A DNA stretch of 64,000 nucleotides from Sphingobacteriaceae bacterium. GTDB lineage: Bacteria > Bacteroidota > Bacteroidia > B-17B0 > Aurantibacillaceae. The first letter of the stretch is position 1; each line of letters starts with the position of its first letter. The notes beneath the pieces are model-generated. The model saw only the letters and a program-made list of their open reading frames with translations, searched no databases and had not been told where the DNA came from. The position numbers and the translations under genes were made by a program. Below, piece after piece: positions 35,431 through 44,860 of this stretch. Location of the stretch: assembly GCA_947480015.1 (NCBI GenBank), contig CANKBS010000004.1, positions 1 through 64,000 of the forward strand, in the 5' to 3' direction.

Positions 35431-36393
35431 ATGACTAGAGGCCTTATTTTATTTTTCTTTTTTAGTTTAACTATTTTTCCTGTGTTCTCACAGGATGCTT
35501 TTTTTTCGAATACCGGGCAAACGCTTATTTACCTTAACCCTTCCTGTGCCGGCACCAATGGTTATATAAGAGAACAAAGTGCTTTTCGAGTACAGGACAT
35601 AAACCTGACGGTGCCCATGAAAACAGGGTATACCAGCTTGGATGCTTTTATAAAGCCAATAAATGGAGGTATCGCTGTTTCGTATTTATACGACGATCAA
35701 AAAAACGGTCAGATGAAAAGTAATGCTATTAGTCTCGTTTATGCCCAACACATTTATTTATACGGTAAAAAAATACGATTGATTCCGGCATTGCAGGCCA
35801 CTTACTTTAGCAGAAGTTTAGCTTTGCAAGATTTGAAAACAATTGACACCCTCGATTTTAGGAAGAACGATGTTTGGGACACCCGTCGATTTATAGCGCC
35901 ACCAACAGGAGCTACTGCAAAGAAAAGTAATTTGGATTTAAGCGCTTCGGTTTTAATGCAAAGTAAAAATGTAAATGTTGGTCTTGCTGTTTTTCATCTT
36001 AATCAACCCGACGAAGGTCTCTGGGGCGCATCGGCTTTACCTTATCGATTAAATTTGCACGGTTCATACGCGATGAAGTTAATCGAAGAACTTAACCTGT
36101 CGCTCTTCGCTTTATTTGTTAGTCAGAAGGATTTTAAAGATGTTCTTTTCTCGGCTAATTTTAATTGGAACAATGAATTTTTTATTGGACTAGGGGCAAG
36201 GAAAGCAAATGCACTTACTGCTAATATTGGTTTTCAAAGTGAAACGGTTCGGCTTGGTGTTGGATACGACTATGGTTTAAACACGGGCAACCCCTATGTC
36301 TACGGAAATAATAGCATCGAAATAATACTGAGTTTTAATTTAAAAAACAGATTCTCGGAAAACAGTTCATTTGCCGAATGGAAAACCTGGTAA
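35431..36393 (+). CDS. PorP/SprF family type IX secretion membrane protein
   Basis: This 320-residue outer-membrane barrel protein starts with a signal peptide (FFFFSLTIFPVFSQ) and the family's opening QDAFFSNTGQTLIYLNPSCAG, where usual members have QDPxFSQ-YxNPLxLNPAxAG. Alternating beta strands and Gly/Tyr turns follow, such as GLGARKANALTANIGFQSET and RLGVGYDYGLNTG. PorP/SprF proteins assist gliding and T9SS secretion, often as partners for surface adhesins. No large adhesin gene is adjacent. Confidence 0.85.
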   Translation: MTRGLILFFFFSLTIFPVFSQDAFFSNTGQTLIYLNPSCAGTNGYIREQSAFRVQDINLTVPMKTGYTSLDAFIKPINGGIAVSYLYDDQKNGQMKSNAISLVYAQHIYLYGKKIRLIPALQATYFSRSLALQDLKTIDTLDFRKNDVWDTRRFIAPPTGATAKKSNLDLSASVLMQSKNVNVGLAVFHLNQPDEGLWGASALPYRLNLHGSYAMKLIEELNLSLFALFVSQKDFKDVLFSANFNWNNEFFIGLGARKANALTANIGFQSETVRLGVGYDYGLNTGNPYVYGNNSIEIILSFNLKNRFSENSSFAEWKTW

Positions 36394-36408
36394 ATAACTT
36401 AAAAAAGC

Positions 36409-38556
36409 TTACAAATTATCGATAAAATAATTGGTAACCTTCTCCATCAAATGCACCCGATCTTTTCCAATAACATTGTGCAGATGACCCGGGTAAACAT
36501 AATAATCGAGTTGAACGCCCTTGTCAACAGCTTTCTTTTGGTACATAATACTGTGTTGCCAAACAACCACATCATCTTGCGCTCCGTGAATCATTAATAA
36601 TTTACCTTTTAAATTGCCAACATGGTTTAATAAATTATTGGCTTCGTAACCTTCTTTATTTTCCTGTGGCATATCCATGTATCGCTCCCCATACATAATT
36701 TCGTAGTAACTCCAATCTATTACCGGTCCGCCGGCTACACCAACTTTAAACACACCGGGTTTACGACTCATTAGCGAAGTGGTCATAAAACCACCAAAAC
36801 TCCAGCCATGCGCTCCCAATCGGTTTCCGTCCACATAAGGCATCGAACTTAAAAAAGAAATCCCTTCCATCTGGTCTTCCATTTCTTTTTCGCCTAATCG
36901 ACGGTGAATAGCTTGTTCAAAGGCTTTTCCGCGATAGGATGTCCCTCTGCCATCAATCGTAAATACCATAAACCCTTTTTCAGCCATGTACTGGTACCAT
37001 AATTCACCACCGGCCATCCAGGTATTGGTAACCATTTGTGAATGCGGACCATTATACAAGTAAACTAAAACAGGATATTTTTTTGTACTATCAAAACCAA
37101 CCGGTTTAAACAGGCGGCAGTATAAATCGGTGCCTTCGCGGTTTTTAATGCTAAATAATTCCCAGCGGCCTAGTTTATAATCTTTAATTGGATTATCAGA
37201 TTTATAAATAGTGTTTGATTTACCCGTAGCCGTAGTAATTAAACGGTACTCGCGCGGAATATAACAAGATGAAAAATTATCCAGAGCAAAATCACCTTTT
37301 TTGCTCAACGTAACCGTGTGAAAGCCGCTGCCCTGTGTAAGGCGAGTCATGGCACCGGTTTTTAAATTCACCGAATAAAAATCCTGATTTACTGGACTTT
37401 GTTCATTGGCATGAAAAAATAAATGCCCCCCCGATTCATCAAACCCATTTTCACTTTTTACTTCCCAATTACCTTTGGTAAGTTGCTTGATTAATGTCCC
37501 ATCGCTATTGTATAAATAAAAATGCATAAAACCATCTTTGCGGCTTTGCCAAATGAATTGACTAGGATTATTTTTTACAAAGGTCATTTCATGCAAAGGT
37601 TCAACATACTTGTCGTCTTTCTCTTCAAAAAGTGTTTTTATAAAATTGCCGGTAACAGCATCGTATTCATTGAGTTTACAGAAATATTGTTCGCGGTTGA
37701 GAACTGCTATGTAGATCTTTTTTTCATCCGGACTCCAGGCAATGTTAGTGAGGTACTGATCTTTTGGGCCTTCGGTTTTTATTTTTACACTCGTTCCTTT
37801 TTTAAGGTCGTAAACAAAAAGGGTTACATAATGGCTTTTACCGCCGGCCATAGGGTATTTAATGTTTTTGTTTTTGGCAGGATAAGTAGTCCAATCAATA
37901 ATGGGATAATCTGTCACATCGCTTTGATCCATGTGGTAATAAGCCAGGGCATTGCCATTGGGGCTCCAGTAGGTTCCCTTGTGAATACCAAATTCATCGC
38001 GATGTACACTTTTACCATTTACTATTTCATATGAACCATCTTGTGTAACCTGTTTCACCTGACCGTTTGCATATGCAAATACATTATTGTCACTCACATA
38101 GGCGTATGTTTCACCTTCTTTATATTCATCCAGATTTTCAAGGGTGGCATCGCTTTGTTTGCGGTCAGATTTTATTGCTGTTTTTTTATCGAGATTAAAA
38201 AGGTATTCGCCTTTTTTTGTGAGGAAATAAAACTCATGTTCGTTTTTCCAACGCAGTCCTTCGTAGGCCGCAACCGTATCAAGCCCTGCCGCTGCTATAT
38301 TTTGATTAAATTTTACTTTATTTAAGCTACTAACAAGCTTTCCGTCAGGCGCATTTAAAATAAAAAGTTCATTATTGTCTATGTAAGACAGTTTTTTTGA
38401 ATTTTCAATAAATGAAATGTTTTGTAAACGTTTTGGAGCCAATGCAGTTCTGCCTTTTGAAACTGCTTCCTGAATGGTGAGGAGTTTGTTTTGAGCAAAG
38501 CTGTTTGTAACAGCCAGTGTTAAGGCAATCGAATAAACAAATATTATTTTTTTCAT
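36409..38556 (-). CDS. Secreted S9 family peptidase (dipeptidyl peptidase IV-like)
   Basis: This 715-residue serine peptidase has a signal peptide (IALTLAVTNSFAQ), an N-terminal beta-propeller DPP_IV domain (about 40-470) and a C-terminal hydrolase. The Ser-Asp-His triad is visible in GWSFGGFMTT, GAQDDVVVWQHS and YPGHLHNVIG. The HRDEFGIHKGTYWSPNG segment is typical of Bacteroidota DPP IV and prolyl tripeptidyl peptidases. It likely removes dipeptides or tripeptides after proline in the periplasm or at the cell surface, complementing the cytoplasmic Xaa-Pro peptidase encoded nearby. Confidence 0.92.
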   Translation of the reverse strand: MKKIIFVYSIALTLAVTNSFAQNKLLTIQEAVSKGRTALAPKRLQNISFIENSKKLSYIDNNELFILNAPDGKLVSSLNKVKFNQNIAAAGLDTVAAYEGLRWKNEHEFYFLTKKGEYLFNLDKKTAIKSDRKQSDATLENLDEYKEGETYAYVSDNNVFAYANGQVKQVTQDGSYEIVNGKSVHRDEFGIHKGTYWSPNGNALAYYHMDQSDVTDYPIIDWTTYPAKNKNIKYPMAGGKSHYVTLFVYDLKKGTSVKIKTEGPKDQYLTNIAWSPDEKKIYIAVLNREQYFCKLNEYDAVTGNFIKTLFEEKDDKYVEPLHEMTFVKNNPSQFIWQSRKDGFMHFYLYNSDGTLIKQLTKGNWEVKSENGFDESGGHLFFHANEQSPVNQDFYSVNLKTGAMTRLTQGSGFHTVTLSKKGDFALDNFSSCYIPREYRLITTATGKSNTIYKSDNPIKDYKLGRWELFSIKNREGTDLYCRLFKPVGFDSTKKYPVLVYLYNGPHSQMVTNTWMAGGELWYQYMAEKGFMVFTIDGRGTSYRGKAFEQAIHRRLGEKEMEDQMEGISFLSSMPYVDGNRLGAHGWSFGGFMTTSLMSRKPGVFKVGVAGGPVIDWSYYEIMYGERYMDMPQENKEGYEANNLLNHVGNLKGKLLMIHGAQDDVVVWQHSIMYQKKAVDKGVQLDYYVYPGHLHNVIGKDRVHLMEKVTNYFIDNL

Positions 38557-38672
38557 AGTCGTTAATAGAGAAGCCTAAAATACCAAAAAACCGTGCTAAA
38601 ACGAAGCCAAAGCGCGGAATTTGAAAAAATAAAACATGTCAACGCTTTGCGCCAATTCGCTGTTTAGCGAAG

Positions 38673-39686
38673 CTAATTAGGGTCGAACTCAAGTAATGTG
38701 CCGTTACTAATCAACACCCCATCAATATACAGACTTATTTGTACATTATCCCAATTTTTGGTTACCAATTGGTCTTTATTGGCAAGCGTGTAATTAAAAG
38801 GAACAGACTTGGAAAGAATTTTAGTGCAAAGTTCGGTTTTCCATTTTTCTTTTGTTTCCTTACAAAGCGATTCGATACTTTTTTGAAACGTAGCCGGAGA
38901 AACACGATTTGCAAGGGCGCAAAGTGCCGTTTGAATAGATAGATCATTTAAAGAATTTTTTTCAAGCAAGATATAGTCACGAATGGTGGCAACGGGATTA
39001 TTTTTTGAGTAAAGCGCACAAAACGCATCCTCTATCATACACTCTGATTTAAATGATTTGATGTTTGCAATCAGGTTTGAAGTAATCAAATCATTTTGAA
39101 TGAGTGATGCGCTCATGCAAATAGCATGATTAAAAATGTCGGGATTTTTTGTTTGAAGAATAAATTCAGCTTTTGTAAAATACTCCAATGTTTTGCAAAC
39201 CGTATCGGTATTTAACAAACTAGCGAGCAATAGGGCATTGGAGGCTAAAACATTGTCTTTGCCCCTATTTTCATTTACTAATTTTATGAGGGTGGTTACA
39301 TTATAATTGAGATCTTTTAAGACGGCTTTTGTTTTTTGCCAGGTAATAACTTTAGCTGCGTGATGGTTAAAATAATTTTGTTGTGGTGGTAAATAATTGG
39401 TGCCAACAAAAGCATAGCCGATTTTTTTTTGCATCAAATAAAAGAGTTGAACTTTTTCAGCTTCGGTAAAACGCTTATCAACAATTATTTTACGAAGCAG
39501 CTCATTAAAAAACTCATCATGAAAATAATTATCTTTCTTGCTCTCGTCAATAAGGTCGCGCAGCGATTTGTGAATTTCAACATACGAATACGTTGTTTCA
39601 AGTGTTAGTTTATTTATGGGCCTTTCTTGTGCCTTCGAATGAAATGTAAAGACAATCAAGATCAGACTTATATAAAGATATCGCAT
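38673..39686 (-). CDS. Hypothetical secreted alpha-helical protein
   Basis: This 337-residue protein has a signal peptide (YISLILIVFTFHSKAQ) and a mostly alpha-helical body with repeated Leu/Ala-rich helices (NALLLASLLNTDTVCKT, AICMSASLIQNDLI, IQTALCALANRVSP), suggestive of a helical-repeat (HEAT/TPR-like) scaffold, though no repeat is clear. Several Cys residues occur in the C-terminal half. I do not recognise a family. A consensus promoter lies just upstream and an AT-flanked hairpin (38656-38671) sits after the stop. Confidence 0.6.
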   Translation of the reverse strand: MRYLYISLILIVFTFHSKAQERPINKLTLETTYSYVEIHKSLRDLIDESKKDNYFHDEFFNELLRKIIVDKRFTEAEKVQLFYLMQKKIGYAFVGTNYLPPQQNYFNHHAAKVITWQKTKAVLKDLNYNVTTLIKLVNENRGKDNVLASNALLLASLLNTDTVCKTLEYFTKAEFILQTKNPDIFNHAICMSASLIQNDLITSNLIANIKSFKSECMIEDAFCALYSKNNPVATIRDYILLEKNSLNDLSIQTALCALANRVSPATFQKSIESLCKETKEKWKTELCTKILSKSVPFNYTLANKDQLVTKNWDNVQISLYIDGVLISNGTLLEFDPN

Positions 39687-39707
39687 ACTATTTTAATTAT
39701 TGTAAAA

Positions 39708-39737
39708 CAAATGTAATGTGTGAAAAACAAAAATCAA
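39708..39737 (-). promoter_or_regulatory. Promoter of the secreted helical protein gene
   Basis: TTG (complement of 39735-39737), 19 bases, then TACATTTG (complement of 39708-39715) on the minus strand, a full Bacteroidota consensus, with the start expected about 15 bases before the ATG at 39686. Confidence 0.6.
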
Positions 39738-39787
39738 GAAAATAAATTCAAAAATTATTAGCCCCGTTACCAAGTGACATGGTGCTC

Positions 39788-41788
39788 TTAAACCAGGTCT
39801 TTTAATATGGCGTCTTCTACCAGGTTCGGCAAAGTTACCTTCAGGCCCGGACTTCGCTCCATTTCGCGTTTAATGGCAAATAAGGCTTCTTCGTTGCGAG
39901 CCCAGCTGCGACGGGCAATGCCGTTATTGACATCCCAGAACAACATTTGTTTGAGTTTCCTTTCGGCGTCTTCACTGCCGTCAAGAACCAAACCAAAGCC
40001 GCCGTTAATTACTTCGCCCCAACCAACACCACCGCCATTATGTAAACTTATCCAGGTTGCTCCGCGAAAAGCATCGCCTACAAAATTCTGAACTGCCATG
40101 TCAGCAGTAAATTTACTACCGTCATAAATATTAGACGTTTCACGATAGGGACTATCGGTGCCACTCACATCATGATGGTCACGTCCTAAAACAACCGGCG
40201 CCGAAATTTTACCTTCTTTGATGGCCTTGTTAATGGCTTCAGCAATTTTGATCCGACCCTCACTGTCGGCATATAAGATGCGGGCTTGAGATCCAACGAC
40301 TAAATTATTTTGTTGTGCATCACGAATCCACACCATATTGTCGTGTAACTGTTGCTTAATTTCGTCTGGCGCATCTTTATAAATAGCTTCAAGAACCAGC
40401 TCGGCTAACTTATCGGTAATAGCCAAATCTTCAGGCTTTGCTGAGCTGCAAACCCAGCGGAACGGGCCAAAGCCATAATCAAAACACATAGGGCCTAAAA
40501 TATCCTGCACGTAACTTTTGTATTTAAAATCTCCGTTTTTTTCAAGTATATCAGCACCTGCACGACTCGCTTCCAATAAAAAAGCATTCCCGTAATCGAA
40601 AAAGTACATCCCATTGGCCGCTAATTTATTGATGCACTCGGCATGCGTGCGCAGTGTTTTTTGAACTTCTATTTTAAATTGTGTTGGATTTTCAGCCATC
40701 ATGGTATTGGATGCTTCCAGTGAAAAACCTTGCGGGTAATAGCCCCCGGCCCAGGGGTTATGTAAGGATGACTGGTCTGAACCAATATCAACCGTGATAT
40801 TATCTACCAGCAAGCGTTCCCACAAATCCACCACATTTCCTTCATAAGCTAAACTAATGGCTTCTTTATTTTGTTGGGCTTGTTTTGTACGGGCCATCAA
40901 AGCACTCAAGTCAGTAAAAACTTCATCAACCCAGCCTTGGGTATGGCGTGTTTTAACTGGTTTGGGATTTATTTCAGCCGTAATAGAAACCAAACCTGCA
41001 ATTTTTGCGGCTTTCGGCTGAGCCCCGCTCATCCCGCCTAAACCACAGGTTACAAATAATTTACCCTTGCGTTCTGCTTCGGTTTTGAATTTTTTGCGGG
41101 CGGCATTCATAACGGTTATGGTAGTGCCGTGTACAATTCCTTGCGGACCAATGTACATAAAACTGCCGGCAGTCATTTGTCCGTATTGTGTTACGCCCAT
41201 GGCATTAAATTTTTCAAGATCATCGGGCTTGCTGTAATTTGGAATCATCATGCCATTAGTGATCACTAATCTCGGCGCATCTTTATGCGAAGGGAAAAGT
41301 CCCATGGGATGTCCGCTATACAATACCAGCGTCTGATCATCGTTCATGGTTGCCAGGTACTGCATGGTAAGCAGGTACTGGGCCCAGTTTTGAAAAACCG
41401 ATCCGTTTCCGCCATAAGTAATTAACTCGTGTGGATGCTGAGCTACCGCATAATCGAGGTTATTGCTCATCATGTGCATAATGGCCGCCGCTTGTTTTGA
41501 AATATGCGGGTACTCATTAATTGGACGTGCATATATTTTGTAATCGGGACGAAAACGGTACATGTAAATACGTCCGTATGTTTTAAGTTCGTCGGCAAAT
41601 TCAGAAGCTAATAAGGCATGATGTTTTTTATCGAAATAACGCAGGGCGTTTTTTAGAGCCAGAATTTTTTCATCCTTCGATAAAATGTCTTTTCTTTTTG
41701 GTGCGTGATTTATGCTAGTCTCATATGGTTTTAATCCGGGTAATTCTATTGGAATACCTTGTAAAATCAGATTCTTAAAGTCGGTCAT
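39788..41788 (-). CDS. hutU: Urocanate hydratase
   Basis: This 666-residue NAD-dependent enzyme converts urocanate to imidazolone propionate in histidine degradation. Visible marks are AQHPHELITYGGNGSVFQNW, YSGHPMGLFPS, GPQGIVHGTT, VTCGLGGMSGAQPKAAK (NAD-binding glycine segment), GSDQSSLHNPWAGGYYP and NGGGVGWGEVINGGFGLV. It is about 100 residues longer than the proteobacterial enzyme and close to the longer family form. No hutH, hutI or hutG gene is seen next to it, although a ureohydrolase-family gene lies at the left edge. Confidence 0.96.
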   Translation of the reverse strand: MTDFKNLILQGIPIELPGLKPYETSINHAPKRKDILSKDEKILALKNALRYFDKKHHALLASEFADELKTYGRIYMYRFRPDYKIYARPINEYPHISKQAAAIMHMMSNNLDYAVAQHPHELITYGGNGSVFQNWAQYLLTMQYLATMNDDQTLVLYSGHPMGLFPSHKDAPRLVITNGMMIPNYSKPDDLEKFNAMGVTQYGQMTAGSFMYIGPQGIVHGTTITVMNAARKKFKTEAERKGKLFVTCGLGGMSGAQPKAAKIAGLVSITAEINPKPVKTRHTQGWVDEVFTDLSALMARTKQAQQNKEAISLAYEGNVVDLWERLLVDNITVDIGSDQSSLHNPWAGGYYPQGFSLEASNTMMAENPTQFKIEVQKTLRTHAECINKLAANGMYFFDYGNAFLLEASRAGADILEKNGDFKYKSYVQDILGPMCFDYGFGPFRWVCSSAKPEDLAITDKLAELVLEAIYKDAPDEIKQQLHDNMVWIRDAQQNNLVVGSQARILYADSEGRIKIAEAINKAIKEGKISAPVVLGRDHHDVSGTDSPYRETSNIYDGSKFTADMAVQNFVGDAFRGATWISLHNGGGVGWGEVINGGFGLVLDGSEDAERKLKQMLFWDVNNGIARRSWARNEEALFAIKREMERSPGLKVTLPNLVEDAILKDLV

Positions 41789-41859
41789 GGTTTATTTTAT
41801 TAATACAGGGATGTAAAATTCAGTAAAAATTACCGTTTCAACAAACCATAAATTTTATC

Positions 41860-42036
41860 TTATTTTGGTGTTTTTGGCAGGCCGAAGCCGCCGGTTTTGT
41901 TGTTGTAACCATAGGGGCAGTGTTTGCAACCGCTTTTACAACAATAACCTCTTTTTAAAAGGTGTTTTTCGGTAAAAATGATATAACCTTCAGGGCTATA
42001 GTAAAAATCCTCTGGGTCGAGTTCTTTCTTAAACAT
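41860..42036 (-). CDS. DUF5522 family small Cys-rich protein
   Basis: A 58-residue protein, too short for a 60-codon cut-off, is read from the ATG at 42036 to TAA at 41860. The body contains YYSPEGYIIFTEKHLLKRG followed by YCCKSGCKHCPYGY, the cysteine cluster of the DUF5522 family found in Bacteroidota and some eukaryotes. The four close Cys residues could bind a metal ion, though the function is not known. It sits between hutU and the redoxin gene, both on the same strand. Confidence 0.85.
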   Translation of the reverse strand: MFKKELDPEDFYYSPEGYIIFTEKHLLKRGYCCKSGCKHCPYGYNNKTGGFGLPKTPK

Positions 42037-42059
42037 GGTGGTAATTGAAAGGCTGAAGT

Positions 42060-42677
42060 TTATTCAACCCGTTTAATGGTACAGCCAATTGATTTTGTTA
42101 CCTGGGTTTTAGGCATTTCGTTTTTGGTTAAGGCCGTTAAAGCTTCTTTTAAATAAGGAGCCTTTACCGCGGAAGGATCTTTTACATTATCATCAATGGC
42201 CCCTTTATAAACCAATCCATTTGCATTAAACAAAAAACATTGCGGGGTACGGCCAGCTCCAAATGCATTGGCCAACTGACTTTTTTCGTCAACGGTATAA
42301 TTACATTTTAATTTTTGAAGGGCGTGGTACTTAACCATTTCATCGTAACTGTCATCTTCACTACGTTGCGCTTCATTACTGTTAACCAATACACAACCAA
42401 TACCATTGTTGAGACAAAAATTAGAATATTCTAAAATGCGGCTTTCACTTAGTTTTACATACGGGCAGGTATTGCAACTAAAAATAACCAGTAAACCCTT
42501 AGTTGTTTTAATCTCATTTAAAGAAACATCCTTACCGGAAACATCTTTCATTTTATAGTCGGCCATTGGAATGGCTGAATTGATTTGAAGTTCGTCGAGT
42601 GGTGGATTAAGCTTAACAAAAGAAAACCCAAAACCCGCAACTAACAAAATGAAGAGAACCGTTCTTTTAAAATTCAT
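42060..42677 (-). CDS. Thioredoxin-like/redoxin family protein, exported
   Basis: The 205-residue product has an N-terminal hydrophobic anchor or signal (RTVLFILLVAGFGFSFV) and a peroxiredoxin-like thioredoxin fold: IPMADYKMKDVSGKDVSL, then LLVIFSCNTCPYVK with Cys-x-x-Cys, GIGCVLVNSNEAQRSEDDSY, and GAGRTPQCFLFNANGLVYKG. These match the AhpC/TSA-like thioredoxin family with the CNxCP site. It is probably a periplasmic thiol-disulfide or peroxide-handling protein. A -7-like TAAATTTG lies on the minus strand at 42697-42704. Confidence 0.85.
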   Translation of the reverse strand: MNFKRTVLFILLVAGFGFSFVKLNPPLDELQINSAIPMADYKMKDVSGKDVSLNEIKTTKGLLVIFSCNTCPYVKLSESRILEYSNFCLNNGIGCVLVNSNEAQRSEDDSYDEMVKYHALQKLKCNYTVDEKSQLANAFGAGRTPQCFLFNANGLVYKGAIDDNVKDPSAVKAPYLKEALTALTKNEMPKTQVTKSIGCTIKRVE

Positions 42678-42828
42678 GGCTTAATTTTTATACACACAAA
42701 TTTAAACTATAAATAGGCAACATTTTTTTTTACAGTGTTAAATTTCAGGAGCACTATAAATGAAATAGTGAACAGATTAGGTCGTCGCAATTCGAATTTC
42801 GGAAGATTACGAAGATGCTGTTTTCGAA

Positions 42829-43833
42829 CTATTTCCCGCTCTTACTGCCATCGTAGGCCCATTTGACATAAATAGCACCCCAGGTAAAACCACCGCCAAA
42901 AGCCGATAGAATAATATTATCGCCTTTTTTTAATTGTTTTTCGTAATCCCATAATAATAAAGGAATGGTGCCGGCTGTGGTGTTGCCATAACGCTCAATG
43001 TTCATCATTACTTTTTCGGGACCAATACCCATGCGTTGGGAAGTAGCGTCGATGATGCGTTTATTAGCTTGGTGGGCGGCTAACCAGGCCACATCTTCAG
43101 CTTTCAAATGATTTTTTTCCATGATACTGGCACTTACTTCAGCCATACTATAAACCGCGTTTTTGAAAACAGCCTGACCCTCTTGATACACATAATGCAT
43201 TTTCTGATCAATGGTTTCATGACTAGGTGGTCTTAACGAGCCGCCAGCTTTCATGTGTAAATGAGTGGCTCCCTTTCCATCGGCATGTAAAATAAAATCC
43301 ATTACGCCAACATCTTCGGTAGTAGGTTCTAAAAGCACAGCACCTGCGCCGTCGCCAAATATCACACACGTCGCTCTATCGGTATAATCAATGATGCGGC
43401 TCATCATATCGGCGCCAACCACCACCACTTTTTTATATTTACCTGTCTCAATAAACTGTGATCCGGTTGAAAGCCCATATATAAAGGCCGAGCAGGCAGC
43501 GCCCAGATCGAAGCCCCAGGCGTTTTTAGCCCCTAGCTTGGCACAAATTAAATTAGAAGTAGATGGAAATACCAGGTCGGGAGTCACGGTGCCGCAAATG
43601 AGCAAATCAATTTCTTCCGGAATGATGCCTCTTTTTTTACATAATAATTTTACCGCTTCAACGGCCATATCCGAAGTGGCCTTATCGGGGTTATTCTCAA
43701 TATGTCTTTCTCTGATACCCGTTCTACTAGTAATCCATTCGTCGGTGGTATCAATCATCTTTTCCAGATCTTTGTTGGTTAAGATATTATCAGGTAAATA
43801 ACCTGCCACTGCTGTTATTGCGGCTCTAATCAT
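42829..43833 (-). CDS. fabH: Beta-ketoacyl-ACP synthase III
   Basis: This 334-residue enzyme starts fatty-acid synthesis by condensing acyl-CoA with malonyl-ACP. The Cys-His-Asn triad is seen: Cys114 in GAACSAFIYG, His in LAAHQANKRI, and Asn in ERYGNTTAGTIP. The C-terminal LSAFGGGFTWGA is typical. The ATG overlaps the plsX stop by one base, the common plsX-fabH coupling. Confidence 0.96.
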   Translation of the reverse strand: MIRAAITAVAGYLPDNILTNKDLEKMIDTTDEWITSRTGIRERHIENNPDKATSDMAVEAVKLLCKKRGIIPEEIDLLICGTVTPDLVFPSTSNLICAKLGAKNAWGFDLGAACSAFIYGLSTGSQFIETGKYKKVVVVGADMMSRIIDYTDRATCVIFGDGAGAVLLEPTTEDVGVMDFILHADGKGATHLHMKAGGSLRPPSHETIDQKMHYVYQEGQAVFKNAVYSMAEVSASIMEKNHLKAEDVAWLAAHQANKRIIDATSQRMGIGPEKVMMNIERYGNTTAGTIPLLLWDYEKQLKKGDNIILSAFGGGFTWGAIYVKWAYDGSKSGK

Positions 43834-44771
43834 TATTGAAAAATTTGTTCTATTTTATCGTTCAGCTTTGCGTCTACCACATCTTTTGCAAGTAGCAACA
43901 TATTTTTAAATGCCAAGGCACTTGAAATGCCGTGACCTATCAGCACATTAGCGTTTACACCCAAAACGGGGGTGCCACCGTAAAGCTCATAATTAAATTT
44001 ATCAAAGTACTCATCACTGCGGTTGCGCGATTTGATCACATCATAAAAAGCTTCAGCCGTTTTAAGTAAAATGTTTCCTACAAATCCTTCACATACCACC
44101 ACATCGGCTTTATCTGAAAACACTTCGCGACCTTCAATATTTCCCACAAAATTAAAATCTTTTGATTCTTTCATAAGGGCATAGGTAGCTTGAGCCACCA
44201 AATTGCCTTTTTCAGGCTCTTCGCCAATGTTTAATAAACCTACTTTAGGGTTTTTTATTTTGTAAACTTCTTTGGCACAAATTGAACCCAGAATGCCGAA
44301 TTGATACAAAACGTCCGGTTTACAATCAGCATTAGTGCCAATATCTAGTAGAAGCCCAAATCCGCCATTTTCTTTTGGTAAAATGGAAGTAATACAAGGA
44401 CGAATAACTCCTGGAATAGCTTTTACCGTGAACATCGAACCAACCAACATGGCGCCGGTGTTTCCTGAACTGGCAAAAGCGTCAATCTTTTTTTCCTTTA
44501 ATAATTTGAAACCTAAAAATATACTGCTGTTTGGTTTTTGCGAGAAAGCTTTAGTTGGATGTTCACCCATTTCGATCACTTCGGTGGTGTGCACATACTC
44601 AAATTGATCAGGATCTACGCCATTTTTTGAAAAATAAGCTTTAGCCACTTCACTATCGCCAATCAACACCAGTTTCACATCTTTTGGTAATTCTTTCGAA
44701 GCCAGTACTAGCCCTTCCAAACAATTTTTTGGAGCGAAATCCCCGCCTAAAATATCAAAGCCAATCTTCAT
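43833..44771 (-). CDS. plsX: Phosphate acyltransferase PlsX
   Basis: This 312-residue enzyme makes acyl-phosphate from acyl-ACP for phospholipid synthesis. Visible marks are IGFDILGGDFAPKNCLEG, the FASSGNTGAMLVGSM motif, LLDIGTNADCKPDVL, NIGEEPEKGN and VCEGFVGNILLKTAEA. It precedes and overlaps fabH. In most bacteria rpmF lies immediately upstream; here a 590-base gap with a kinase remnant intervenes, so plsX must have its own promoter; TATTATTG on the minus strand near 44804-44811 is a possible -7 element. Confidence 0.95.
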   Translation of the reverse strand: MKIGFDILGGDFAPKNCLEGLVLASKELPKDVKLVLIGDSEVAKAYFSKNGVDPDQFEYVHTTEVIEMGEHPTKAFSQKPNSSIFLGFKLLKEKKIDAFASSGNTGAMLVGSMFTVKAIPGVIRPCITSILPKENGGFGLLLDIGTNADCKPDVLYQFGILGSICAKEVYKIKNPKVGLLNIGEEPEKGNLVAQATYALMKESKDFNFVGNIEGREVFSDKADVVVCEGFVGNILLKTAEAFYDVIKSRNRSDEYFDKFNYELYGGTPVLGVNANVLIGHGISSALAFKNMLLLAKDVVDAKLNDKIEQIFQ

Positions 44772-44860
44772 ATTTTAATTCATCAAAATTTAACCTAAGT
44801 GCAATAATACAATATAAAAACCTTAAAAACACCTTAAATAAGCTTGAATTTTTACAAAAA

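Noticed and set aside
37522-38325. Two plus-strand frames opposite the DPP IV gene
   Set aside because: They are antisense shadows of a clear S9 peptidase and show no independent features.
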